From assembly GCA_021324575.1 (NCBI GenBank), contig JAJPIW010000009.1, positions 1-44,731 of the forward strand: a stretch of DNA of 44,731 nucleotides, read 5' to 3'. Below, one piece after another: positions 29,200 to 37,615 of the stretch; within the stretch, counting starts at the first letter, position 1; each line of letters starts with the position of its first letter. The DNA comes from Intrasporangiaceae bacterium. GTDB taxonomy: Bacteria; Actinomycetota; Actinomycetes; Actinomycetales; Dermatophilaceae. The translations under genes were made by a program, and so were the position numbers. The notes beneath the pieces are model-generated. The model saw only the letters and a program-made list of their open reading frames with translations. It was not told the origin of the DNA and ran no database searches.

Positions 29200-29888
29200 C
29201 CGGCCCGCCGATCCGTGTCCTCGTCGTCGACGACGACTTCCACGTCGCGCGTGGCCATGCCTCCGCCGTGGAGCGGCAGGAGGGCTTCCAGGTCGTCGGC
29301 GAGGCGCACGACCTGGCCGAGGCCCGGAGTGCGATCGCCGCCCTCGGCCCAGACCTTCTGCTCCTCGACCTCTATCTCCCTGACGGCAACGGTCTGGACC
29401 TCGTTCGCGAGCTGGCCGCCGCGTCCGGTCCGTCCCCCGACGTCATCCTGGTCACGGCTGCCCGCGATGTCGACTCGGTGGTGGCGGCGATGCGACTGGG
29501 TGCGTTCTACTACCTCGTCAAGCCGTTCTCGCTCGCGGCGCTGCGCGAGCAGCTGGGGTCCTACCGCGCCTGGCTCGCCGAGCTGGACAAGGATCGCGAG
29601 GCGGACCAGGCCCTGGTCGACAGCCTCTTCGACAGCCGCGCCGCCAACGTCCGCCGCCCGCCTGCCGCCGCGCGGCAGCTGCCGCCGACGACGGCACGCG
29701 TGCTCGAGCTCGTCCGGGCCTCCGGCCACCCGGTCAGCGCCGCGACCGTCGCCGACCAGCTCGGCGCCAGCCGACCGACCGCCCAGCGCCACCTGGCACT
29801 GCTCGTTCGCCGCGGCCACGTCGAGCTGACCATCGCCTACGGCGGCACGGGCCGACCGGAACACCTGTTCCGACCGGCCCGTCGCTGA
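29196..29888 (+). CDS. CitB/DcuR-like response regulator
   Basis: A 230-residue response regulator. The receiver has acidic pocket VDDD (11-14), phospho-acceptor D58 in [12 protein letters not shown]83 and K105 (VKPFS). A C-terminal helix-turn-helix spans about 175-215 ([30 protein letters not shown]), as in CitB/MalR regulators. Translationally coupled to the kinase (ATGA). The divergent ABC operon is an obvious candidate target, but no operator could be pointed to. Confidence 0.93.
   Translation: MTGPPIRVLVVDDDFHVARGHASAVERQEGFQVVGEAHDLAEARSAIAALGPDLLLLDLYLPDGNGLDLVRELAAASGPSPDVILVTAARDVDSVVAAMRLGAFYYLVKPFSLAALREQLGSYRAWLAELDKDREADQALVDSLFDSRAANVRRPPAAARQLPPTTARVLELVRASGHPVSAATVADQLGASRPTAQRHLALLVRRGHVELTIAYGGTGRPEHLFRPARR
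29848..29881. terminator. Hairpin overlapping the end of the response-regulator gene
   Basis: CGGGCCGACCGGAACA and TGTTCCGACCGGCCCG face each other with two to three mismatches and a 2-nt loop. They overlap the last codons of the response regulator and lie just ahead of the convergent etfA stop. Probably a bidirectional terminator built into coding sequence. Confidence 0.5.
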
Positions 29889-29894
29889 GGCGGG

Positions 29895-30857
29895 TCAGCC
29901 CTTGGCGGCGTTGACTGCCTCGGTGGCCTGCGGCAGGACCTGGAAGAGGTCGCCGACGACGCCGAAGTCGACGAGCTCGAAGATCGGCGCCTCCTCGTCC
30001 TTGTTGACGGCGACGATCGTCTTGGAGGTCTGCATGCCGGCGCGGTGCTGGATGGCCCCAGAGATGCCGGCCGCGACGTAGAGCTGCGGGGAGACCTGCT
30101 TGCCGGTCTGGCCGACCTGGTTGGAGTGCGGGTACCACCCGGCGTCGACCGCGGCCCGGGAGGCGCCGACGGCCGCCCCGAGGGAGTCGGCGAACGCCTC
30201 GACCGCCCCGAAGTCGCCGGCGGTGCCACGGCCACCGGAGACGACGATGGCCGCCTCGGTGAGCTCCGGACGACCACTGGCCGCCTTCGGCTTGGCCTCG
30301 GTGATCTTGGCGGACTTGGCCAGGTCCGAAAGGGTGACGGTGACCTCCTCGACCGTGCCAGCGCCCGAAACCTCTTCCGGCGCAGCCGAGTTCGGCTTGA
30401 CCGCGATGATCGGCGTGCCCTTGGTGACGGTCGCCTTGACGGTGTAGGAGCCGGCGAAGACGGACTGCGTCGTCTCGACGCCGGCGCCTCCGGGCTGGAC
30501 GTCGACGGCGTCGGTGATGACCCCCGAGGAGGTCTTGACCGCCAGCCGCGCGGCGATCTCCTTGCCGCTGGGGCTGCTCGGGATGAGCACCGCCACCGGC
30601 GAGGCGGACTCGACCAGCTGGGCGAGCACCTCGGCCTGCGGCGCGACCAGGTAGGCGGTCACCTCGGGGTCGGAGACGACGTAGACCTTCTCCGCGCCGT
30701 ATGCCGCGAGCGAGCCGGCGGCGGCCGCCGCGTCGGCGGCTTCGCCGACGAAGACGGCGGACGGCTCCCCGAGCCGGCGGGCGATCGTGAGCAGCTCGAA
30801 CGTGGCCTTGCGGACCTCGCCGGCGGTGTGGTCGACGAGGACGAGAACTTCAGCCAT
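29895..30857 (-). CDS. etfA: Electron transfer flavoprotein subunit alpha
   Basis: A 320-residue EtfA/FixB protein that carries FAD and passes electrons from acyl-CoA dehydrogenases to the membrane quinone pool. The N-terminal domain begins [20 protein letters not shown]. The C-terminal FAD domain shows [55 protein letters not shown] and [21 protein letters not shown] precedes the ATG at 30857 by about 8 nt. It follows etfB after 33 nt. The etfB-etfA pair near nifS-mnmA matches fixA-fixB in mycobacteria. Confidence 0.95.
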   Translation of the reverse strand: MAEVLVLVDHTAGEVRKATFELLTIARRLGEPSAVFVGEAADAAAAAGSLAAYGAEKVYVVSDPEVTAYLVAPQAEVLAQLVESASPVAVLIPSSPSGKEIAARLAVKTSSGVITDAVDVQPGGAGVETTQSVFAGSYTVKATVTKGTPIIAVKPNSAAPEEVSGAGTVEEVTVTLSDLAKSAKITEAKPKAASGRPELTEAAIVVSGGRGTAGDFGAVEAFADSLGAAVGASRAAVDAGWYPHSNQVGQTGKQVSPQLYVAAGISGAIQHRAGMQTSKTIVAVNKDEEAPIFELVDFGVVGDLFQVLPQATEAVNAAKG

Positions 30858-30890
30858 GACGGTTACTTCCTTCTCAAGATCTCGGGCGGG

Positions 30891-31670
30891 TCAGACGAAC
30901 TTCTGGGCGGACAGGAACGCGGCCAGCTGGGTGCCGCCATCCCCCTCGTCGGCGACGATGGTGCCCTTGGCCCGCGGGGGACGCTTGGTGAACGACTCCA
31001 CCCGGGTCCACGCGGCGTCCAGGCCAACCAAGGACGCGTCGACGCCGAGGTCGGCAAGCGCCCACTCCTCCACCGGCTTCTTCTTGGCCGCCATGATCCC
31101 CTTGAACGAGGGGTAGCGCGGCTCGTTGATCTGGTCGGTCACCGACACCAGCGCGGGCAGCGAGGCGACGATCGTCTCCGACGCCGTGTCACCGTCACGA
31201 CGCGCCGTGACGGTCGACCCGTCGACGGTCAGCTCCGAGGCGAAGGTGACCTGCGGGAGGCCGAGGCGCTCGGCCAGCATCGCCGGGACGACGCTCATGA
31301 TGCCGTCCGTCGAGGACATCCCGGTGATGACCAGGTCAGGGGTGCCGATCTTCTTGACCGCCTCGGCCAGGACCAGCGAGGTCGCCGCCGCGTCCGAGCC
31401 GTGCAGCGCATCGTCCACGATGTGCACGCCCTTGTCGGCGCCCATCTGCAACGCCTTCTTGATCGCGTCGGCCGCCTGCTCGGGACCCATCGTCACGACG
31501 GTCACCTCACCCTCACCGGCCTCGACGATCTTCAGGGCCTCCTCGACGGCATACTCGTCGATCTCGGAGAGGAGGCCGTCGACGCCGACCCGGTCGGTCG
31601 TGTTGTCCTCGGTGAACGTGCGGTCGGACTGCGCGTCCGGCACGTACTTGACGCAGACGACGATGTTCAT
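30891..31670 (-). CDS. etfB: Electron transfer flavoprotein subunit beta
   Basis: A 259-residue EtfB/FixA protein, the AMP-binding partner of EtfA. It begins MNIVVCVKYVPDAQSD and has EYAVEEALKIVE, VVTMGPEQAADAIKKALQMGAD and the signature VITGMSSTDGIMSVVPAMLAE with SELTVDG. Length is normal. First gene of the etfB-etfA unit. The 168 nt upstream are shared with the divergent PPOX gene and contain one octamer copy (31743). No clear ribosome binding site or promoter was found. Confidence 0.95.
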   Translation of the reverse strand: MNIVVCVKYVPDAQSDRTFTEDNTTDRVGVDGLLSEIDEYAVEEALKIVEAGEGEVTVVTMGPEQAADAIKKALQMGADKGVHIVDDALHGSDAAATSLVLAEAVKKIGTPDLVITGMSSTDGIMSVVPAMLAERLGLPQVTFASELTVDGSTVTARRDGDTASETIVASLPALVSVTDQINEPRYPSFKGIMAAKKKPVEEWALADLGVDASLVGLDAAWTRVESFTKRPPRAKGTIVADEGDGGTQLAAFLSAQKFV

Positions 31671-31838
31671 GCGTGTCCGTCACTTTCCGTTGGGTGAGTA
31701 GGGCAGGTCTGGTGCCATCCTCGCAAAGGGGGAGGTGATTCCGTATGCCGGTTGGGCGTGACCATCACCACCTCACCCGTGTCCAGCGGCGGTTGCCCAC
31801 AATTTCACCCTCAGACTCACCCGCTGGTGCAGAGCACA

Positions 31839-32240
31839 ATGGCTGCCATGCCCGCGATTCCCGACTCTGCCCGCCACCTCCTGGACGCCGCCAACCTCGT
31901 CGTCGTGGCGACCGTCTCCGCCGACGGGAGCCCGCAGACCTCGGTCGTGTGGGCGACCTACGACGGCGACGACCTGCTCATGTCGACCATCGAGGGACGG
32001 CTCAAGCCGAAGAACTGGCGCGCCCGCCCGCAGACCAGCGCCCTGATCCTGGACCGCGACAACCCGTACCACTACGTCGAGGTCCGCGGGCAGGTCACGA
32101 TCACCGACGACCCGGGTGAGCCGGGGCTCATCCACGTCCTGTCCCAGATCTACACCGGCGACCGGTGGCCCGGCGACGACGGCACCGACAGCCACCGACT
32201 CATCTGCCGACTGACCCCGACCAAGGTCGTCGAGCACTGA
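31839..32240 (+). CDS. PPOX-class F420-dependent oxidoreductase-like protein
   Basis: A 133-residue FDOR/PPOX split-barrel protein. The core reads NLVVVATVSADGSPQTSVVWATYDGDDLLMSTIEGRLKP in pieces, with KNWRARP and VEVRGQVTITDD. Actinobacterial members of this length bind F420 or FMN and reduce diverse substrates, but none can be named here. The ATG at 31839 is chosen over the longer frame to 31752 and over an ATG at 31848; no strong ribosome binding site supports any. It is divergent from etfB and convergent with the enoyl-CoA hydratase gene. Confidence 0.82.
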   Translation: MAAMPAIPDSARHLLDAANLVVVATVSADGSPQTSVVWATYDGDDLLMSTIEGRLKPKNWRARPQTSALILDRDNPYHYVEVRGQVTITDDPGEPGLIHVLSQIYTGDRWPGDDGTDSHRLICRLTPTKVVEH

Positions 32241-32253
32241 CCGAGCCGCTCGG
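32241..32253. terminator. Small hairpin between convergent genes
   Basis: CCGAG-CCG-CTCGG immediately follows the PPOX stop and precedes the enoyl-CoA hydratase stop at 32256. The short stem could be a weak bidirectional terminator. Confidence 0.3.
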
Positions 32254-32255
32254 CA

Positions 32256-33044
32256 TCAGGCGCCTTCGAAGGCCGCCCTGCCCGGGCCGTTCTCCACGAA
32301 CGACCTCATGCCCGTGGCCCGGTCCTTGGTCGCGAAGAGTGCAGAGAACAGCATCCGCTCGATCTCCAGGCCGGACTCCAGGTCGACCTCGAGGCCGCGG
32401 TCGATGGCCTCCTTCGCGGCCCGGATCGCGTATGCCGGTCCGCCGACGAAGGGCGCGACCCGGGCCCGGGCCGCGGCATACACGGCATCGGGCTCCTCGG
32501 AGTCGACGACCTCGTCGACGAGCCCGATGGCCAGAGCTTCGTCGGCCGGGACGAACCGGCCGGAGAAGACGATGTCCTTGGCCTTGGCCGGCCCGACCAG
32601 GCGAGCCAACCGCTGGGTGCCGCCGGCGCCGGGGATGACACCCAGCAGGATCTCGGGCTGACCGAGCCGGGCCTTCTTGCCGGCCACCCGGAAGTCGCAC
32701 GCGAGCGCAACCTCGCAACCGCCACCGAGGGCGTAGCCGGTGATCGCCGCCACGGTCGGCTTGGGGATCCTGGCCAGTGCCCGGGTGAAGTCCTGCAGGA
32801 GCACGGAGTGGTCGGCCATGTCGGTGTAGGTCATGGCCTCCATCTCCTTGATGTCGGCTCCCGCGGCGAAGACCTTCTCCCCGCCGTAGACGATGACCGC
32901 GGCGACGTCCTTGCGCTCGCTCGCCTCTCGGCATACGGCCAGGAACGCCGTCTGGATCTCGGCGTTGAGTGCGTTCATCGGCGGGCGGTCGAGCCGGATC
33001 GTCCCGATCCCGTCGGCGACCTCCAGCCGGACCAGGTCGCTCAC
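32256..33044 (-). CDS. Enoyl-CoA hydratase/isomerase
   Basis: A 262-residue crotonase-fold enzyme that hydrates trans-2-enoyl-CoA in beta-oxidation. The oxyanion-hole segments are FAAGADIKEM and YALGGGCEVA, and both catalytic glutamates are present (E111 in GGCEVA, E131 in GQPEILLGVIPGAGG). The GTG at 33044 overlaps the stop of the YbjN-fold gene (GTGA), so it is co-translated with it. It may work with the ETF pair nearby in fatty-acid oxidation. Confidence 0.93.
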   Translation of the reverse strand: MSDLVRLEVADGIGTIRLDRPPMNALNAEIQTAFLAVCREASERKDVAAVIVYGGEKVFAAGADIKEMEAMTYTDMADHSVLLQDFTRALARIPKPTVAAITGYALGGGCEVALACDFRVAGKKARLGQPEILLGVIPGAGGTQRLARLVGPAKAKDIVFSGRFVPADEALAIGLVDEVVDSEEPDAVYAAARARVAPFVGGPAYAIRAAKEAIDRGLEVDLESGLEIERMLFSALFATKDRATGMRSFVENGPGRAAFEGA

Positions 33045-33538
33045 TGCTCGCCGTCCGCGGGCGCTCCGCCGCCGGCCTCCGAACCGTCGTCCTCCGCACC
33101 CGGCTGGAGGCCGAGAATCCGCTGGTGCCACAGGTGGACTGCCGCCAGCACGACCTGGATGGAGACGTTGGCGATGCCGTGGACGTCCTCCCCCGGGCGC
33201 ACGAGGTGCTCGGTGGTGACGACGAGGGTGTTGTTGGCGATCCCCGTCTTGACGAGGTTCATCGACAGGTTGACCTCGTTGCAGGCGACGAGCTGCTGGG
33301 TGAGGTCCTGCGGGATCGGCTCGGCGATCTGCCACTGGCCGAAGGTCCGCATGACCGTCAGGTCGGACTCGATGCAGCGGACGAACAGCTGCTGCTCGTT
33401 GACGACGAACGCCACGTCGCCGTCAGCGTCGATGTCCGGAGCCAGCTCCATGTCGATGAGGGCGTCGAGGACACGGCCGCGCAGCGGGTGCTCGTCGGCC
33501 GGCGGCGGGAAGTTGGGCAGGGCAGTCGGGTCGCTCAT
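33041..33538 (-). CDS. YbjN-domain protein (second copy)
   Basis: A 165-residue acidic cytoplasmic protein of the YbjN family (PF10722), whose fold resembles type III secretion chaperones. Recognisable parts are DGDVAFVVNEQQLFVRCIES, IPQDLTQQLVACNEVNLSMN and TTEHLVRPGEDVHGIANVSI, followed by an acidic/Gly-rich tail. It is preceded by a related 171-residue copy and a WXG-like protein, and overlaps the enoyl-CoA hydratase gene. The family is often described as a modulator of motility or stress, but its role in actinobacteria is unclear. Confidence 0.8.
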   Translation of the reverse strand: MSDPTALPNFPPPADEHPLRGRVLDALIDMELAPDIDADGDVAFVVNEQQLFVRCIESDLTVMRTFGQWQIAEPIPQDLTQQLVACNEVNLSMNLVKTGIANNTLVVTTEHLVRPGEDVHGIANVSIQVVLAAVHLWHQRILGLQPGAEDDGSEAGGGAPADGEQ

Positions 33539-33606
33539 GTTCCCAACCGTAGCCGGACCGGACGAGCCCGTATGCCGTGGCCGTCGGCATCCGCGGTCGA
33601 CTCCCG

Positions 33607-34122
33607 TCAGCTGGTGGGTGCGGCCTGGCGACCGGCCAGCTCGTGGACCCGGTCGAGCCAGGCGCGGGTGCCGGCACCGATCGCCTCGATGCCGAAGATG
33701 ATCATGGCGCGGACGTCGGTGTCGACCGAGGTGATCTCCTCGGCAGCGAAGATCACGTCGTCGCCGTTGAGGCCGCACTTGACCCCCGGCAGCCCTCCGT
33801 TGACGTCGTTGCAGGCCTCGAGGCGGGTCAGCCGGTCGGTGGGGACCTCCTCGCCGGTGCGCCACTCGGAGATGACCCGCAGCACGTTGGGCACGGTGTC
33901 GGTGGTCCGCACGAGGACGGGCTGGTCGGCGACGTTGAGGAGGAACGCGTTGTCACTGACGGCGGTGTAGGCCAGGCCCATGGCGGTCAGGGCGGTCTCG
34001 ATCCGGAAGCTCAGGCCGTCAGAGGCGGCAGAAACCTCAGGCACCTCAGGCACCTCGGGTGCCGCTGGCGCTGCGTCAGGAGCGCCGGCCTCGGACGGGA
34101 TGGACTCGGGGGTGTCGCTCAT
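33607..34122 (-). CDS. YbjN-domain protein (first copy)
   Basis: A 171-residue paralogue of the next gene downstream. An Ala/Pro/Glu-rich N-terminus (1-35) precedes the YbjN fold: LSFRIETALTAMGLAYTAVS, ADQPVLVRTTDTVPNVLRVI, LTRLEACNDVNGGLPGVKCG and SVDTDVRAMIIFGIEAIGAG. The shared ACN-VN motif links the two copies. GGAAGGAT precedes the ATG at 34122. It follows the WXG-like gene by 47 nt on the same strand, consistent with a chaperone-like partner (inference from fold and position). Confidence 0.8.
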   Translation of the reverse strand: MSDTPESIPSEAGAPDAAPAAPEVPEVPEVSAASDGLSFRIETALTAMGLAYTAVSDNAFLLNVADQPVLVRTTDTVPNVLRVISEWRTGEEVPTDRLTRLEACNDVNGGLPGVKCGLNGDDVIFAAEEITSVDTDVRAMIIFGIEAIGAGTRAWLDRVHELAGRQAAPTS

Positions 34123-34169
34123 GGTGGATCCTTCCTGGACTTGGACTTGGACGTGGTCGGGGCGGCGGC

Positions 34170-35120
34170 TCAGACCGCTGACGTGGACTGCTGCTGCTGG
34201 AGCTGCTGGGTGAGGCTCTTGGCCATCTCCTCGAGGGCCTGGGCGCACTGCTCGATGCGATGGGCCTGGGAGGTGAAGTCGGCGGCATACCGCTCGGCGT
34301 CGCGACCGTGCCAGGCCTGGCCCAGCTGGGCGACCACGTGACGGGAGTCCTCGAGGATCCGCACGAGCGTCTCGCGGTCAGCGCGCAGGGCCTCCACGAG
34401 CTGCTGGACCGCTGTGCGGTTCATGCCCTGCTGGACGGGCCCCCCAGCCGCGCCACCGCTGAAGATGCCGCCGATCGCCCCGCCGACACCGCCCAGCCCG
34501 AGGGCGTTGCCGAGTCCACCGAGTGCGCCGCCCACCGCGTTGCCGAGGCCACCCAGGGCATCGCCGAAGAGACCGCCGAGCCCGGCACCGAGACCACCCA
34601 GGCCTCCGGCGATGGCCATGGGCTGACCGGTGAGCAGCTTCTCCCACTGCTTGCCCAAGTCGCCCCAGCTGTCAGCGAATCTGGAGTCGACCTGGTTCAG
34701 CTCCTTGAACAGCCTGTTCGAGTCCGGGCCGGTGATGTCCTTCCAGGCCCCCGTCCAGCCGTCGGCGAAGTCGCCCCAGGCCTTCTCGCTCATGGCGACG
34801 TGCGCGTCGGCGAAGTTGCTCCAGGCGTTCGGGTCGCCGTGCACCCAGTCGTTGAAGAGCTGGGCGCCCTCACCGAGGAAGTTGGCGTCGTAGCCGATGA
34901 CCTGCGGGATCAGGTTGAGGGTGGGCTCGGCCAGGTCACCGAACGCAGAGTCGACGAAGTTCATCGTCGATCCGTAGCCGTCGACGAAGGTGGCGACGCT
35001 GTCGGCACCGACCGCGTGCAACCCCTCGGCGCCGAGGTGCGCCAGTCCGTCCTGCAGGCCGCCGGCCGCATGGGCCAAGCCCTTGATCCCGTCCAGTGCA
35101 TCGGACCATCCGAACCCCAT
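34170..35120 (-). CDS. WXG100-like protein with glycine zipper
   Basis: A 316-residue protein of unusual build. Residues 1-165 are helical and rich in Trp/Asp/Gly. Residues 169-227 are a long glycine-zipper stretch (repeated GGLG, GALGGLGNA units) able to insert into or cross a membrane. Residues 235-310 are a helical hairpin with a central W270-H-G272, matching the WXG100/type VII secretion signature (RILEDSRHVVAQLGQAWHG then RYAADFTSQAHRIEQCAQAL), and end in a Gln-rich tail. No signal peptide. ATG at 35120 with AAGGGTGGG upstream; a GTG at 35129 is possible. Two chaperone-fold YbjN genes follow. Could be an exported type VII substrate or toxin; unproven. Confidence 0.75.
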   Translation of the reverse strand: MGFGWSDALDGIKGLAHAAGGLQDGLAHLGAEGLHAVGADSVATFVDGYGSTMNFVDSAFGDLAEPTLNLIPQVIGYDANFLGEGAQLFNDWVHGDPNAWSNFADAHVAMSEKAWGDFADGWTGAWKDITGPDSNRLFKELNQVDSRFADSWGDLGKQWEKLLTGQPMAIAGGLGGLGAGLGGLFGDALGGLGNAVGGALGGLGNALGLGGVGGAIGGIFSGGAAGGPVQQGMNRTAVQQLVEALRADRETLVRILEDSRHVVAQLGQAWHGRDAERYAADFTSQAHRIEQCAQALEEMAKSLTQQLQQQQSTSAV

Positions 35121-35352
35121 GACGCCCACCCTTGCTGACTCGCGACCTCAGCCCTCCGCCGAAGTCCTGCACCGAAAATATGCGGGCCGGCCGGATCCCT
35201 CAATGGGGAGCACTCCCCCGGCCCGGGTGGTCCGGCACCACCCTCAAGGGGCCCACCCGCAGGTCTCGAACCTAGCGGACGAGCTGTCGTGGCGGTGGCT
35301 TACGGGTCGACCCGCCTGCACGGGCCGAGCCGGCCCCCATAACCTGACCCTC
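35121..35352. other. Intergenic region between the divergent WXG-like gene and glgX
   Basis: These 232 nt carry no convincing gene; the frames through it lack start signals and family similarity. It includes TAACCT near the glgX start, which is listed separately, and an AAGGGTGGG ribosome binding site for the WXG-like gene. No octamer copy is present. Confidence 0.5.
35340..35345 (+). promoter_or_regulatory. Putative -10 box of leaderless glgX
   Basis: TAACCT lies 7 nt before the ATG at 35353, without a ribosome binding site. A -35 could not be found. Confidence 0.35.
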
Positions 35353-37503
35353 ATGCCCGATCGGCCACGCCCCCCTGCCATGTTGCCCCCGGCCACCCGC
35401 GATCTCCCGCCCCGCCCGGGCGTCACGCTCGTCGAGGGCGGTGCCGACATCTCGGTGTATGCCGGTCACGCCGACAGCGTCGACGTCTGTCTCTTCGACG
35501 ACGGCGGCACCGAGCGCCGGGTGCCTCTTACCGAGCGCGCCCACGGCTGGTGGTTCGGCTTCCTGCCCGACGTCGGGCACGGCCAGCGCTACGGCCTGCG
35601 GGCCTCGGGGCCGTGGGACCCGGTCCAGGGCCTGCGCTACAACGACGCCAAGCTGCTCCTCGACCCCTATGCCAAGGGCATCGACGGCCAGATCACCTGG
35701 GGGCCCGAGGTCTACGGCCACGTCGTCGACGACCAGTGGCGGGGCGACGACGAGATCCGCTCGGACCTGGACAGCGGTCCGGTCATGCCGCGCTGCGTCA
35801 TCGTCGACGACCGCTTCGACTGGAGCGGAGACCGGCCGCCGCGGCACACGCTCTCGGACAGCGTCATCTACGAGGTGCACGTCAAGAACGCCACGGCCAC
35901 CCACCCCGACGTCCCCGAGGACCTGCGGGGCACGTATGCCGGTCTCGCGCACCCGGCCATGGTGAGCCACCTGCGCGACCTCGGGGTCACCGCGGTCGAG
36001 CTGCTGCCCGTCCACGCCTTCACCAGCGAGCCCGAGCTGCGCCGCCGTGGGATGCACCAGCACTGGGGCTACAACACCCTGGGGTTCTTCGCCCCGCATG
36101 CGGCATACGCCGGGGCGAAGGACCCGCAAGGTGTCCTCGAGGAGTTCAAGGGCATGGTCAAGCTGCTCCACGCGGCCGGCATCGAGGTCATCCTCGACGT
36201 CGTCTACAACCACACGGCCGAGCAGTCGCGCGACGGTGCGACGCTGTCCTGGCGGGGGCTGGACAACCGCGCCTACTACCGGCTCGACGACCGCGGCCGC
36301 GACGTCGACGTCACCGGCTGCGGCGACACCCTGGACCTGCGCCACCCGATGCAGTGCCGGATGGTCCTGGACTCGCTGCGCTACTGGGTGAGCGAGTGTC
36401 ACGTCGACGGCTTCCGCTTCGACCTCGCGGTGGCCCTGGGTCGGAACCAGAGCGACGAGTACGACCCCAACCACCCGTTCCTCGTGGCGCTGCGGACCGA
36501 CCCGGTCCTGTCCCGGGTCAAGCTCATCGCCGAGCCCTGGGACCTCGGCATCCACGGCTGGCGGACCGGGCAGTTCCCCCCACCGTTCAGCGAGTGGAAC
36601 GACCGGTTCCGCGACACGGTCCGCACCTTCTGGCTGCCCGACCTGGCGGCGGACCTCGCCGGCCACGTCGGCCACGGCGTCCAGGACCTCGCCACCCGGC
36701 TCGCCGGGTCGCAGGACCTCTTCGGCGCCCGCGACCGCGGGCCCATCGCCTCGGTCAACTTCATCGCCGCCCATGACGGGTTCACCGCCGCCGACCTCAC
36801 GGCATACGACGTCAAGCACAACGGCGCCAACGGCGAGGGTAACCGCGACGGCGCGGACAACAACCGGTCGTGGAACCACGGCGTGGAAGGGCCGACGCGC
36901 GATGCGACGCTGCTCGCCACCCGGCGCCGGTCCCTGCGCAACCTGCTCGGCACCCTGCTCCTCTCGACCGGCGTCCCGATGATCAACGCCGGCGACGAGT
37001 TCGGGCGCACCCAGAACGGCAACAACAACGCGTACTGCCAGGACAACGGGACCAGCTGGTTCGACTGGGACCTTGCCGACTGGCAGCGCGACCTGCTCGC
37101 GACGACCCAGCACCTCACCCGGCTGCGCCGGGACCACCCCGTCCTGCGGCAGCGCCACTACTTCACCGGGCGACCGGTCCACCAGGACGGCTCGACCGAC
37201 CTGGCCTGGTACGACGCGGCCGGTCGGCCCATGTACGCCCAGTGGGGTGACAACACCGAGCGCACCCTGCAGGCGCTCTTCGACGGCCAGGTCGTCGGCT
37301 CCGACTCGATCCTGCTCGTCCTCCATGCCGGCGCCCACGACCGCGAGGTGACCCTCCCCGCGGCACCCGGGCTCACGGCATACGAGCTGCTCTGGGACAG
37401 CGCGTGGGAGCGGCCGCGGCCCTCGGGGGCGGCCCAGCCTCCGGGACCGGTCACGGTCACGGCCGCGTCCCTGCGTGTCTATCGGGCCATCGACGCGACC
37501 TGA
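35353..37503 (+). CDS. glgX: Glycogen debranching enzyme GlgX
   Basis: A 716-residue GH13 isoamylase-type debranching enzyme that cuts alpha-1,6 branches left by glycogen phosphorylase. An N-terminal CBM48-like domain (about 20-120) precedes the barrel, which contains HWGYNTLGFFAPHAAYAG and EVILDVVYNHTAE. The nucleophile is D357 (GFRFD), the acid/base E394 (IAEPWD) and the stabiliser D475 (AAHDGF). Open frame extends upstream to 34990, but the ATG at 35353 fits the family. Five octamer copies fall inside, all at Tyr codons next to Ala. First gene of the alpha-glucan cluster. Confidence 0.95.
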   Translation: MPDRPRPPAMLPPATRDLPPRPGVTLVEGGADISVYAGHADSVDVCLFDDGGTERRVPLTERAHGWWFGFLPDVGHGQRYGLRASGPWDPVQGLRYNDAKLLLDPYAKGIDGQITWGPEVYGHVVDDQWRGDDEIRSDLDSGPVMPRCVIVDDRFDWSGDRPPRHTLSDSVIYEVHVKNATATHPDVPEDLRGTYAGLAHPAMVSHLRDLGVTAVELLPVHAFTSEPELRRRGMHQHWGYNTLGFFAPHAAYAGAKDPQGVLEEFKGMVKLLHAAGIEVILDVVYNHTAEQSRDGATLSWRGLDNRAYYRLDDRGRDVDVTGCGDTLDLRHPMQCRMVLDSLRYWVSECHVDGFRFDLAVALGRNQSDEYDPNHPFLVALRTDPVLSRVKLIAEPWDLGIHGWRTGQFPPPFSEWNDRFRDTVRTFWLPDLAADLAGHVGHGVQDLATRLAGSQDLFGARDRGPIASVNFIAAHDGFTAADLTAYDVKHNGANGEGNRDGADNNRSWNHGVEGPTRDATLLATRRRSLRNLLGTLLLSTGVPMINAGDEFGRTQNGNNNAYCQDNGTSWFDWDLADWQRDLLATTQHLTRLRRDHPVLRQRHYFTGRPVHQDGSTDLAWYDAAGRPMYAQWGDNTERTLQALFDGQVVGSDSILLVLHAGAHDREVTLPAAPGLTAYELLWDSAWERPRPSGAAQPPGPVTVTAASLRVYRAIDAT

Positions 37504-37615
37504 GGCAGACAATTGACTGCGCCGAATCGATGAGAGAATCGACGACGGACCGACGCGACAGGCGGGGCGATGTGCTGCCCGCCACGCAGACACAAGTGAT
37601 GGGAGTCCCCCCGGT
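37504..37615 (+). other. glgX-phyH intergenic spacer
   Basis: A TTGACT (37513-37518) could be a -35 box, but the nearest GAGAAT (37534-37539) is only 15 bp away. GGCGGG (37561-37566) and CCCGCC (37578-37583) can pair as a small hairpin ahead of the phyH ribosome binding site. GAATCGA occurs twice. Regulatory role uncertain. Confidence 0.3.
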
